Positions 25,463 to 33,363 of a stretch of 64,000 nt of DNA are shown here, piece after piece. The position numbers were made by a program, and so were the translations under genes. Source of the DNA: Blautia hydrogenotrophica DSM 10507 (GTDB lineage Bacteria > Bacillota > Clostridia > Lachnospirales > Lachnospiraceae); contig NZ_CP136423.1 of assembly GCF_034356035.1 (NCBI RefSeq), forward strand, positions 186,001 through 250,000, given 5' to 3'. The notes beneath the pieces are model-generated. The model made no database searches, was not told where the DNA came from, and saw nothing but the letters and a program-made list of their open reading frames with translations. Positions within the stretch are counted from its first letter, which is position 1, and every line of letters starts with the position of its first letter.

Positions 25463-26944
25463 ATGGACATATTCAAGGCGCTGATTTTCATAGGATTGGC
25501 GGTCTTTTATCTGAGAATATTGGGAAATTATGGGCGGAGGAATCTGACGGCGGTCAATGTAATACTGTGCTGGATTGCTTTCAGGTGCGACAGTGATCTG
25601 AACGTAGAGGTGCGGTATTCCTGGGTTCTTCTGCTTTTGCCAGCGCTCTCGCTGATCCTGGGGTGGAGGCGGACAAAAGGTAACCGAGTTTTTACAGTCT
25701 TTTTGCTGATTTTCTATAGTATAGTGATACGGTGGCCGTATATTTACAAGGAATTGTTTCCCTGCCATAACATGGAGGAGGACTTTGGTTGGGGAGTATA
25801 CAGCAATGAGAATGTGGCTGGGATGCTGTTGGTAGCCGGCGGTTTGACGGCTCTGCTGTGGAGCCTGAACCGGAAACTCTGGAAACTGGAGGCTCTGCAG
25901 GCGGTGAATGTCTGCATCGGGGCCTTGTGCATCACCTACGGAGCGGAGTTCTTGCTGGAGGAGACAAATCTGGGAAGGGTATGGAATGCAGTTCTGTTTG
26001 CGGCCGCTTTTTTGGTCAGTGCGTTAATTTCCAGAAGGAGTCCGTGTGCCCCGGAACGAAGGAGAAGGGGGGCTTTTGCAGTGTCTGTGCTGGTTCTGGT
26101 GGGAATTGCAGCAGGAGGCATGGCCCTGGCAGGAGAACTGGTTAAGCCTAAGGTGCACTTTTATGACACAGAGCCGTATGAATATCTGGCCCTGGTGAGG
26201 GACAAAGAGCTGAATAATTATTTTATCAATGAGAGAGGGGAGAAAGTACTTTCCTTGGGAACTCTTTCCGTCTATCAGCAGGAGGCATACTCCGACACTT
26301 TTTTGTTTGAGGCAGAGGATGCTACTGGGATATATCTGTTCAATGAGAGAGGAGAGTGTGTGGCGGACTCCTATTCCTCTTATTTTTTCCTGGAGAGGGA
26401 AGGGCTGATTCTAGCGGAAGATGCTGTCAGCGGAAAATTCGGAGCTGTCAGGCCGGATGGAGAGACCGCGGTGCCGTCTCAGTATGAAAGTGTGGAGGAA
26501 CTGGTCCAGGAGGAAAATCTTCGCATGGAGGAAGCGCAGGCTTCGGCGTCGGAAGATCCGCAGGGAGAGCTGAGACTGAAGAAGGGGGAGAACGGAGTTG
26601 GAGTTGAGGACGAGGAGGGGAGAGAGATCATGCCGGCTGAGTATGTAGATGCCGGGTTCGATGAACATGGATACATCTGGGTGGACTCTGGAAGAACATT
26701 CTATGACTCCATCAGCAAGGATTACTATGGCAGCAGGGGATTGTATGACAGAGACGGGAACGCTGTTTTGGCTCTGAAGAAAAACAGGGCGGTCTGGGCG
26801 GACTGTGACAACGGATGGTTTCGCGTCATAGAAGGACGCTATGGAGAGGAGGACACCTTCTTTTTGGATGAAAACCTGGACCTGGTTTTGGACCTGGGGA
26901 GGACTTATCAGAAGGTGGAGGGATTTCAAAAAATCCGCAGATGA
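25463..26944 (+). CDS. Membrane protein with WG-type repeats
   Basis: 493 residues, ATG behind GGGAGGGG. The N-terminal 230 residues hold about seven hydrophobic segments. The rest is outside or inside the membrane as a beta-rich domain of WG/KWG-like repeats: YLFNERGECVADS, KFGAVRPDGETAVPSQYESV, GVGVEDEEGREIMPAEYVDAG and GLYDRDGNAVLAL. Such repeats occur in many Clostridia surface or signalling proteins of unknown role. No enzyme motif is visible. It is a single-gene unit. Confidence 0.75.
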   Translation: MDIFKALIFIGLAVFYLRILGNYGRRNLTAVNVILCWIAFRCDSDLNVEVRYSWVLLLLPALSLILGWRRTKGNRVFTVFLLIFYSIVIRWPYIYKELFPCHNMEEDFGWGVYSNENVAGMLLVAGGLTALLWSLNRKLWKLEALQAVNVCIGALCITYGAEFLLEETNLGRVWNAVLFAAAFLVSALISRRSPCAPERRRRGAFAVSVLVLVGIAAGGMALAGELVKPKVHFYDTEPYEYLALVRDKELNNYFINERGEKVLSLGTLSVYQQEAYSDTFLFEAEDATGIYLFNERGECVADSYSSYFFLEREGLILAEDAVSGKFGAVRPDGETAVPSQYESVEELVQEENLRMEEAQASASEDPQGELRLKKGENGVGVEDEEGREIMPAEYVDAGFDEHGYIWVDSGRTFYDSISKDYYGSRGLYDRDGNAVLALKKNRAVWADCDNGWFRVIEGRYGEEDTFFLDENLDLVLDLGRTYQKVEGFQKIRR

Positions 26945-26946
26945 GC

Positions 26947-26974
26947 TTGACAAAAGAGTTGTATATAGTATAAT
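26947..26974 (+). promoter_or_regulatory. Promoter of the MATE transporter leader
   Basis: Exact TTGACA (26947-26952), 16 bp, exact TATAAT (26969-26974). It gives a leader of about 180 nt before the MATE start. Confidence 0.85.
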
Positions 26975-26980
26975 CAAGGT

Positions 26981-27110
26981 GTTCACTCGGAGGGCGAGTC
27001 ATTCAATGAGAAATGGTAAGCTGGATAAGGTGATAGGCTGTGATGCCTATTATTTTATCCGGCTTTTTTATTGCGTAGGAAACTTTGTTCCCTATGCAAT
27101 AAAAAAGCCG
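26981..27110 (+). promoter_or_regulatory. Structured 5' leader with tandem hairpins before the MATE gene
   Basis: Small hairpins (CTCG/CGAG, TCATT/AATGA) are followed by a terminator-like stem, CTGGATAA..GATAGGC with GCCTAT..TTTATCCGG (27021-27062), and then CTTTTTT. That U-run lies inside the left arm of a second 20-bp stem, CGGCTTTTTTATTGCGTAGG (27060-27079) with its complement at 27091-27110. The two structures share bases 27060-27062 and the U-run, as in an attenuator. I do not recognise a known riboswitch class. Confidence 0.55.
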
Positions 27111-27163
27111 TACAGGCCGACGGTGTAAATGAATTCAAGGTTATAGTCGAAGGAGGAGACAAC

Positions 27164-28492
27164 GTGGACTTGTTAAGAGGAAAGATTAAGAATCTGTATT
27201 TTAAGTATCTGGCAGCGGCGTTTGGGAGCGCACTGATTACATCTATTTATTCCATTGTGGACATGGCTATGGTCGGGCAATACCAAGGACCGGAAGGAGT
27301 GGCGGCTTTGGCCGTGGTGGCTCCGATCTGGAATGTGATCTATAGTTTAGGCCTGTTGATGGGGATAGGCGGTTCCGTAATTTTCAGTACGCTGCGCGGG
27401 GGAAAACGAAATAAGAAGGAAGATGAGAATGAGTATTTTACAGCGGCTGTGATAGGATCTGTGGTGCTGGCGTCCCTGGCATGGGCGGGAATTATCTGTT
27501 TTGAGCGGCCGGTTCTCCTATTTTTCGGGGCTGAGGAGGTTACGCTTTCACTGGCACAGGTATATTTGGTACCGATTAAGTATGTATTTCCTTGCTTTTT
27601 GTTTAATCAAATGCTGGCCGCGTTTTTGCGGAACGACAAAAATCCTGGTCTGGCCACCGGGGCGGTGCTTTCCGGCGGAATTTTCAACGTGGTGGGAGAC
27701 TACGTCTTTGTCTTTGTGCTGGACATGGGGATTTTCGGTGCAGGTCTGGCGACGGCGATGGGGTCTGTGATCACATTCCTTGTGATGCTCACCCATTTTT
27801 TGACCAAGAGAAACACTCTTGCACTGGTGCGGCCATTCAGAGCATTGGACAAAATGCGAAAAATTGTCATTACGGGTTTTTCTACTTTTTTCATCGACGT
27901 GGCCATGGGAATCCTAACAGTGCTGTTTAACCGACAGATTGTGAAGTATTTAGGAACCGATGCGTTGGCGGTGTATGGAGTGATTGTCAACGTCAGCACC
28001 TTTGTGCAGTGCTGCGCCTACAGCGTGGGACAGGCGGCTCAACCAATTATTTCGATCAATTACGGCGCGAAGCTGGGAGGCAGAATCAAGGAGACGTTGA
28101 AATATTCATTGGCTATGGCGGTATTTTTCAGCGCATTCTGGACAGCGTTGACGCTGATGGTTCCAAATTTGTTTATCAAGATATTCATGAGTCCGACACC
28201 GGAGGTTCTGCAAATAGCGCCGGGAATTATACGGGTCTATGGAATTTCCTTTTTGTTGCTGCCACTAAATATATTTTCAACCTATTATTTCCAGGCACTG
28301 ATGAAGCCCAAGGCAGCGTTTTTTGTCTCAGTGTCCAGGGGAATGGTGATCAGCGGGTTGTTAATTCTGTCTTTGCCGGTTCTTTTGCGGCCAGATGCAC
28401 TCTGGATGGCAATGCCTGTGACAGAGCTGGTGGTGGTAGTCTTCGTGATGGCGCGGATGAAAAAATATACGAAGGAGCTTTCAATCTCTTAG
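27164..28492 (+). CDS. MATE-family multidrug/cation exporter
   Basis: 442 residues from GTG 27164, which has AGGAGGAG 5 bp upstream; a longer frame from 27071 would run through the leader hairpin. Twelve membrane segments arranged as two related halves are visible, with the typical SIYSIVDMAMVGQ near the N-terminus and NVVGDYVFVFVLDMGIFGAGLAT at the end of the first half. MATE proteins export cationic compounds using Na+ or H+ gradients. The substrate is unknown; the long structured leader suggests induction by a small molecule or ion. Confidence 0.9.
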   Translation: MDLLRGKIKNLYFKYLAAAFGSALITSIYSIVDMAMVGQYQGPEGVAALAVVAPIWNVIYSLGLLMGIGGSVIFSTLRGGKRNKKEDENEYFTAAVIGSVVLASLAWAGIICFERPVLLFFGAEEVTLSLAQVYLVPIKYVFPCFLFNQMLAAFLRNDKNPGLATGAVLSGGIFNVVGDYVFVFVLDMGIFGAGLATAMGSVITFLVMLTHFLTKRNTLALVRPFRALDKMRKIVITGFSTFFIDVAMGILTVLFNRQIVKYLGTDALAVYGVIVNVSTFVQCCAYSVGQAAQPIISINYGAKLGGRIKETLKYSLAMAVFFSAFWTALTLMVPNLFIKIFMSPTPEVLQIAPGIIRVYGISFLLLPLNIFSTYYFQALMKPKAAFFVSVSRGMVISGLLILSLPVLLRPDALWMAMPVTELVVVVFVMARMKKYTKELSIS

Positions 28493-28586
28493 AGTTTTGC
28501 TGTGACAAGTATATATGATAATTGTCAAATATAATTGACATATTGAAGAGAAAGGCGTATGATAAACACAGGAGAGGAGGGGACGA

Positions 28587-28784
28587 ATGAAGAACCTACG
28601 GATGAAGCTGGCGAGAATGGAAAAAGATTTATCTCAGATTGAGCTGGCGAATCGTATCGGTGTCACGAGGCAGACGATTGGCATGATCGAAGCGGGTGAT
28701 TATAACCCCTCGTTGAAGTTGTGCATCGCTATTTGCCGGGAATTGGATAAGACCTTGGACGACCTTTTTTGGGAGGAGGAATAA
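28587..28784 (+). CDS. Small XRE-family HTH regulator
   Basis: 65 residues, nearly all helix-turn-helix: LRMKLARMEKDLSQIELANRIGV, then TRQTIGMIEAGDYNPSL. It ends two bases before the start of a small membrane protein gene, an arrangement common in Clostridia where the regulator controls the pair. GGAGAGGAGGGG precedes the ATG. Confidence 0.88.
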   Translation: MKNLRMKLARMEKDLSQIELANRIGVTRQTIGMIEAGDYNPSLKLCIAICRELDKTLDDLFWEEE

Positions 28785-28786
28785 AA

Positions 28787-29239
28787 ATGGGAAAAAATGG
28801 ATTGGATGAGAGACAAGAGCAGATTACAGCCAAGGCTGGGGCGCTGGGGTTTTATGTGATGTTTTTGACCGCCGTCTTTGTCATATTGGTTCAGTTGCTC
28901 TGGAATGGAAGTATAGAAAATGTAATTGGAGAGACACTGATATTGATCGCGGGCGGCGTGACCTGTCTGGTAGGCTATGTCAAAAATGGGATTTGGACGA
29001 ATAATCAGAGCAGTATGAGCGTGTGGCAGAATCTCTTGGGTAGTGTGGTGTGTTCAGGCATTTTTTCCGTCCTCTATGGAATTGTAATCAGAAAAAAAGC
29101 AGGGCCAGATGTGGAGATAGCAGGGTATGTAGCCGCTTTTTTCCTGGGAGTCACAGCTCTATGTTTCATCTGCCTGGCGCTTCTGGGAAGAACGGCCCGC
29201 AAAAAGAGAAAGAAACAGGAAGCCAAGTATTTAGATTAG
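28787..29239 (+). CDS. Small four-helix membrane protein (DUF6773-like)
   Basis: 150 residues from the ATG at 28787, behind GGGAGGAGG; a start 18 bases earlier overlaps the regulator and that site. The N-terminal GLDERQEQITAKAG segment is characteristic of small membrane partners of XRE regulators, followed by four hydrophobic segments and a basic tail. The function is not known. It is probably co-transcribed with the regulator and the next gene. Confidence 0.78.
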   Translation: MGKNGLDERQEQITAKAGALGFYVMFLTAVFVILVQLLWNGSIENVIGETLILIAGGVTCLVGYVKNGIWTNNQSSMSVWQNLLGSVVCSGIFSVLYGIVIRKKAGPDVEIAGYVAAFFLGVTALCFICLALLGRTARKKRKKQEAKYLD

Positions 29240-29250
29240 GAGGAGATTTT

Positions 29251-29601
29251 ATGGGAGAATTTCGAGAAGTGAAGCTTTGTTCCGTGGGAGATAGAATTCA
29301 GGCGGAGATGATCTTGGAAGTTCTCAGCAAAAATAGAATTCCCGCCTACAGGCAGGGTAGCGTTATGGATATCTATGGAGGAAATTCTCTGGAAGGTGAG
29401 GAGATTTATGTAGGTAAAAAAGATCTTCCTAGAGCCAGAGAAGCCCTAGAAGGCATGGGAGTATTGGAAGAGGAAACCTATGTGCCACGAGACAAGAGAG
29501 AGAAAGAGCAGGGTTCAGGAGTTTTTACCGTCGTGAAAGTTTTTTTGACAATTGTGGTGGCTGCCGCTGTGATTTTAGCGGCTATGATGGTGGGATTTTA
29601 G
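29251..29601 (+). CDS. DUF2007-like protein with C-terminal membrane segment
   Basis: 116 residues from ATG 29251, behind AGGAGGAG. The first 70 residues match the DUF2007 pattern (VKLCSVGDRIQAEMILEVL, then GEEIYVGKKDLPRAREAL), a small ferredoxin-like fold suspected in signal transduction. A single membrane segment lies at about 94-114. It is the third gene of the XRE/membrane-protein set. The function is unknown. Confidence 0.75.
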   Translation: MGEFREVKLCSVGDRIQAEMILEVLSKNRIPAYRQGSVMDIYGGNSLEGEEIYVGKKDLPRAREALEGMGVLEEETYVPRDKREKEQGSGVFTVVKVFLTIVVAAAVILAAMMVGF

Positions 29602-29686
29602 ATGGATGAAAACGAAAACTTTTGTTCGCTGAAAGTGACATCAAAATAGACAAAATTATCTGAGACTATTTGTGAAAATTAGTCTA

Positions 29687-29715
29687 TTGCCAGAAAAGTG
29701 AAAGTATGCTATTAT
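29687..29715 (+). promoter_or_regulatory. Promoter of the ELFV dehydrogenase leader
   Basis: TTGCCA (29687-29692), 17 bp, TATTAT (29710-29715). It produces a leader of about 135 nt. Confidence 0.7.
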
Positions 29716-29750
29716 TGCCTCATCAAAAGAGAATACTGAAAGCGAGAAAT

Positions 29751-29801
29751 GAGGATGTTGTCTGTTCCGTAAAAAGAGCAGGACATACATCCTCTTTTTT
29801 T
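29751..29801 (+). promoter_or_regulatory. Attenuator-like terminator hairpin in the dehydrogenase leader
   Basis: GAGGATGTTGTC pairs with GACATACATCCTC (29782-29794, one bulge) and is followed by seven T. It lies between the promoter and the start codon, so most transcripts would stop here unless the hairpin is disrupted. No known riboswitch was recognised upstream of it. Confidence 0.65.
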
Positions 29802-29857
29802 AACAAAGTATTCAAAAAATCATGCGCGTGATTGAAAAAAATATTAGGAGGTCCATT

Positions 29858-31213
29858 ATGGAAAAAAGGAGTTTATTTTATCCGCTGGCTCAGGAAGGGT
29901 TGACAACTCTTCGGATTCAGTATGATTGGAAGACCGATCATGTATTTTTGCAGGCGTCTAAGGACTGGGACGAGGATTTTGACTGGTCACGCTATAACCA
30001 TGATTTTTATGTGGAGAGTATTAAGACGAGGTCTGCGCGTCTCCTCAACGATCAAGAGACGAGAGAGATGTTTGTGAAGTATGGGCTCGGAGATTATTTG
30101 GAGCAGGTGATTGATTTGCTTCGCCAGGGCAAACATTTTGGCATTGACTGTTTTTATAATAAACGTCTGGATATTAAATATCTTGGAAATATGCACAATC
30201 GCCAGAGAGGAATCAATAACACTAGACACGGTGTGATGAAGGGCGGTATCCGCCGTCATGGAAAAGACGAAGATGAGTTGGAAGTAATCATTGACGGTCT
30301 GAATTTGGCCAGGGCGATGACCTTTAAGAACATTGCCGGAGAACTTCCCGTGGGAGGGTGCAAATCCTGTGTGATTATGGATGAGCTGGATTTGAAAGAC
30401 ATGGATGTATGCGGGTTCCTGGCATTCTGTTTGGATGAGATTCGCTGCTCTACAGGACCAGATATGGGATTCCCAACAGAGATGACGGACGTAATGAAGG
30501 ACAATGGGTTTAGTGTCCAGTACACCTGTGGGCCAAACGGTCCTCTGGGCTCTTCTGGGCCGCCAACTGCCTACGGTGTTTATGTAGCCTTAAAAGAAGC
30601 AGTTAGATTCCTGACTGGCAGCAGTGACATGACGGGTATGTCCTTTGCGGTTCAGGGCCTGGGTGAAGTAGGGGCTGCGATGGTGGACAACATCGCGAAG
30701 GATGTGAAGCAGGCGAAGATTCTGGTCGCAGATATCGACAGCAAGAGACAGCAGGAAATTGTGGAGAAATATCACAGGGAAGGTATAGACATCAAAGCGA
30801 TTTCTCCTGACGAAGTTTTGTATGCGAAGGTAGATGTGTTCAGTCCGTGTGCGATGGGTGGAATCCTCAGCGAAGAGACGATTCCGAAGTTGAACTGCCG
30901 TATTATCTGGGGTTCTGCAAACAATCAGATCAAAGCTAGCAGTGTGGAAGAAGAGTGTAGGCTAGCAAAACTGATCGCTGACCGGGGAATTTTGTTCCAG
31001 ACCGATTGGTGGCACAACACCGCAGGTGTAATGTTCGGATATGAAGAGTATAAGTATCAGAATGATGCGAGCCTGGAAAGGACTTATGCGGATATAGATC
31101 GGGTACTGCCGAAGAATACTTGGCAGAACTTACAGAAAGCAAAAGAACTGGGGATCACTCCGACAGAGTGCGCATATAAGACTTGTATGGATGAACTATA
31201 CGGAGAAAAATAA
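29858..31213 (+). CDS. Glu/Leu/Phe/Val dehydrogenase family protein
   Basis: 451 residues from ATG 29858, which has AGGAGG 7 bp upstream; a longer frame from 29822 has no site. The family oxidatively deaminates an amino acid with NAD(P)+. The lysine pair Lys157 (MTFKN) and Lys169 (GGCKSC) keeps the 12-residue spacing of leucine dehydrogenase, but the usual GGGK reads GGCK. The dinucleotide motif is VQGLGEVGAAM. An extra N-terminal region of about 90 residues precedes the part shared with leucine dehydrogenases. The canonical glutamate dehydrogenase loop is absent, so I do not name it gdhA. The substrate is uncertain. Confidence 0.8.
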   Translation: MEKRSLFYPLAQEGLTTLRIQYDWKTDHVFLQASKDWDEDFDWSRYNHDFYVESIKTRSARLLNDQETREMFVKYGLGDYLEQVIDLLRQGKHFGIDCFYNKRLDIKYLGNMHNRQRGINNTRHGVMKGGIRRHGKDEDELEVIIDGLNLARAMTFKNIAGELPVGGCKSCVIMDELDLKDMDVCGFLAFCLDEIRCSTGPDMGFPTEMTDVMKDNGFSVQYTCGPNGPLGSSGPPTAYGVYVALKEAVRFLTGSSDMTGMSFAVQGLGEVGAAMVDNIAKDVKQAKILVADIDSKRQQEIVEKYHREGIDIKAISPDEVLYAKVDVFSPCAMGGILSEETIPKLNCRIIWGSANNQIKASSVEEECRLAKLIADRGILFQTDWWHNTAGVMFGYEEYKYQNDASLERTYADIDRVLPKNTWQNLQKAKELGITPTECAYKTCMDELYGEK

Positions 31214-31220
31214 GGCGAAG

Positions 31221-31254
31221 ACGGGAATGCAGAGGAATCTGCGTTCCCGTTTTT
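31221..31254 (+). terminator. Terminator after the dehydrogenase gene
   Basis: ACGGGAATGCAG pairs with CTGCGTTCCCGT (31239-31250), followed by TTTT. It starts 7 bp after the stop codon. Confidence 0.85.
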
Positions 31255-31282
31255 GACGTGCAGACAGACATCACTAGTGTAG

Positions 31283-31313
31283 CAGGCAGAGAGGAATTTT
31301 GCCTGTTTTTTTT
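31283..31313 (+). terminator. Second terminator, CAGGCA/TGCCTG
   Basis: CAGGCA (31283-31288) and TGCCTG (31300-31305) form a 6-bp stem followed by a run of nine T. It backs up the terminator at 31221. Confidence 0.7.
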
Positions 31314-31511
31314 GCCTTAAAAGTATAGGGGTACTGTGCTGTTACCGATTCTCAGCAGATTTTTTTAAAGAAGTTATAATGTAAATTTTAAGAAAAAGAA
31401 TTTCTTCGCACATTGCAGGTCAGTAATCCGTTAAACTAATATACACGGGGAATTCTGGTACGGCCGGCGGAAATTTCAGGTGTACATACGGAGGAAAGGA
31501 GGTTTTCTGGG

Positions 31512-31970
31512 ATGTCCATGGACTTGGAGAAAGAGTATGAAAAAATATATCGGTACTGTTATATGAGACTGAGACATCAGCAATGGGCGGAGGATGTGAC
31601 CCAGGAGACATTTCTGCGCTTTTTGGAGGCTGACGGGTACCAGGAGACGGGGAAAAGGCTTCCCTATCTCTACACGATTGCCAGGAATCGGTGCATGGAC
31701 TATTGCCGAAGAAAAACATCATTGCCTCTGGAACAGGAGATTCCAGTGAAGGGACAGGAGGAGAAAATTTTGACTCTGACGGATTTAAAGAGGGCGATAG
31801 AGAGATTGGAACAAGAGGAGAGAGAACTGATTTTTTTGAGATATGTCAACGAGGTACCCGTGGGAGATATTGGGAAGATCCTGGGACTTTCCCGTTTCGC
31901 AGTGTATCGGAGACTGAGGGAGATTTTAAGAAAATTGAAAATAGAACTCAGGGAGGAGGAAGGCAAATGA
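31512..31970 (+). CDS. ECF-type RNA polymerase sigma factor
   Basis: 152 residues, ATG behind AAAGGAGG. Region 2 (YRYCYMRLRHQQWAEDVTQETFLRFLE) and region 4 (LSRFAVYRRLREILRKLKIEL) are clear; the linker is short. It overlaps a membrane protein gene in ATGA and is followed by an ABC-2 transporter, the usual layout of Clostridia antibiotic or bacteriocin response units. The overlapping membrane protein may act as its anti-sigma factor, although it lacks a zinc-finger motif (inference). Confidence 0.9.
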   Translation: MSMDLEKEYEKIYRYCYMRLRHQQWAEDVTQETFLRFLEADGYQETGKRLPYLYTIARNRCMDYCRRKTSLPLEQEIPVKGQEEKILTLTDLKRAIERLEQEERELIFLRYVNEVPVGDIGKILGLSRFAVYRRLREILRKLKIELREEEGK

Positions 31971-32671
31971 GAAAGAGGCTGAAAAAGGAATTGGCCCGGT
32001 TATATGAGGCACCGCCGGCTCAGAGAAAAGAAGAATTCTTTTGGGGTGTGGAAAAACCGGGGATATCCCACTGGCAATTTCTGAGGATTCAGATTTCCTA
32101 TGTCAGAAAGTGGAATTGGGCGGTGGCCCTGCTGATGCTGGCGACGGTGAATCTTGGATGGCTTGAAGGACAGATTTTATGGATTATGGGAGCAGTGACG
32201 CCGTTTTTGCCACTGGCTGTAGCTGCGGAATGCAGCCGTTCCAGACAGTGTGGGATGGAGGAGTTGGAACTAGTTTCCAGATTTTCCATGAAATATGTGG
32301 TGGTCTCTAGAATTTTGATCTTGGGTCTTTGCGACCTGCTAGTGCTCGTTTTCTTGGTGTGCGTGGGGTTCAGCAAGACACGGGCAGATTTGCTTTATTG
32401 CAGTGGCATGGTACTGAGTCCCTATCTGGTGAACGCGTTTCTGAGCATGTGGATTGTCCGCAGAGTACACGGCAGAGAGGGTACCTATCTGTGTATGGTG
32501 TTGACAGTGATTGTGAGCACGGCGGGACTTTTGCTGAGAATTCTGGGCCAGCCTTTACCTGAGTTGATTGGGGCAGGGGGGATGGCTGTGGGGCTGTTGG
32601 TCTTGACAATACTCACAGTACGGGAATGTGTAAAATTTATAGAACAATCGGAGGAATACGTATGGAATTGA
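31967..32671 (+). CDS. Membrane protein between the ECF sigma factor and the ABC exporter
   Basis: 234 residues starting in the ATGA overlap with the sigma gene, with GGGAGGAGG upstream. A cytoplasmic N-terminus of about 45 residues (KKELARLYEAPPAQRKEEFFW) is followed by six membrane segments. It has no known enzyme motif. By position it could be the anti-sigma factor or an accessory permease of the exporter encoded next. Its 3' end overlaps the ATP-binding gene by 10 bp. Confidence 0.8.
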   Translation: MRKRLKKELARLYEAPPAQRKEEFFWGVEKPGISHWQFLRIQISYVRKWNWAVALLMLATVNLGWLEGQILWIMGAVTPFLPLAVAAECSRSRQCGMEELELVSRFSMKYVVVSRILILGLCDLLVLVFLVCVGFSKTRADLLYCSGMVLSPYLVNAFLSMWIVRRVHGREGTYLCMVLTVIVSTAGLLLRILGQPLPELIGAGGMAVGLLVLTILTVRECVKFIEQSEEYVWN

Positions 32672-33363
32672 CAGTAGACCGACTGACAAAACAGTTTAAA
32701 AATAAGATTGCCGTGGACCGGGTATCTTTGACTTTGAGACCAGGGGTATGTGGCCTTTTGGGGGCCAACGGAGCGGGAAAGACAACATTTATGAGGATGC
32801 TGTGCGGCGTTTTGAAGCCCACCAGCGGAACGGTGACGTTCCAGGGACAGGATGTGTCCACGGAAGAATACCGGAAGAACTTAGGTTATCTTCCGCAGGA
32901 TTTCGGTTATTATCCAGAGTTCACCGGACGAGATTTTCTGATCTATTTATCCGTGCTGAAAGGGATGGATAAGCGGTCGGCTAGGAACCGGAGTCAAGAA
33001 CTACTGGAGACCGTAGGGTTAGAAGAGAAAGGGAAAAAGAAAATTAAGACTTATTCCGGAGGAATGAAGCAGAGGCTGGGAATTGCTCAGGCGCTTTTGA
33101 ACCGTCCTAAAATTCTAGTGTTAGATGAACCGACGGCGGGGCTGGACCCAAAAGAACGAGTACGCTTCCGCAGACTGCTGGAACGGCTGGGAAAGGAGAG
33201 TATTGTGCTGCTGTCTACACATATTGTCTCGGATTTGGAGAGAATCGCGGATCGGATTTTACTGATGCAGGATGGGAGACTGACCTTTGACGGCCCTTTG
33301 GAGTCCGTGGGGGAACAGTTGGAAGAGTTCTATCTGGAAAAATTTGGGGAGGATGACTTATGA
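32662..33363 (+). CDS. ABC-2 exporter ATP-binding protein
   Basis: 233 residues from ATG 32662 (GAGGAA upstream). Walker A GANGAGKTT, signature YSGGMKQRLG and Walker B ILVLDEPTAGLDP are intact, and STHIV supplies the switch histidine. The closest functional class is bacitracin, lantibiotic or natA-type exporters. It overlaps the permease gene in ATGA. Confidence 0.92.
   Translation: MELTVDRLTKQFKNKIAVDRVSLTLRPGVCGLLGANGAGKTTFMRMLCGVLKPTSGTVTFQGQDVSTEEYRKNLGYLPQDFGYYPEFTGRDFLIYLSVLKGMDKRSARNRSQELLETVGLEEKGKKKIKTYSGGMKQRLGIAQALLNRPKILVLDEPTAGLDPKERVRFRRLLERLGKESIVLLSTHIVSDLERIADRILLMQDGRLTFDGPLESVGEQLEEFYLEKFGEDDL

Noticed and set aside
26981..27110. yybP-ykoY riboswitch before the MATE gene
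   Set aside because: The strings GGGGAGTAGC and GCGAGAC that mark the class are missing; only the general terminator style resembles the one at 63644-63683.
29858..31213. Naming the gene gdhA
   Set aside because: The standard glutamate dehydrogenase glycine/lysine loop is absent; the lysine spacing is closer to leucine dehydrogenase.
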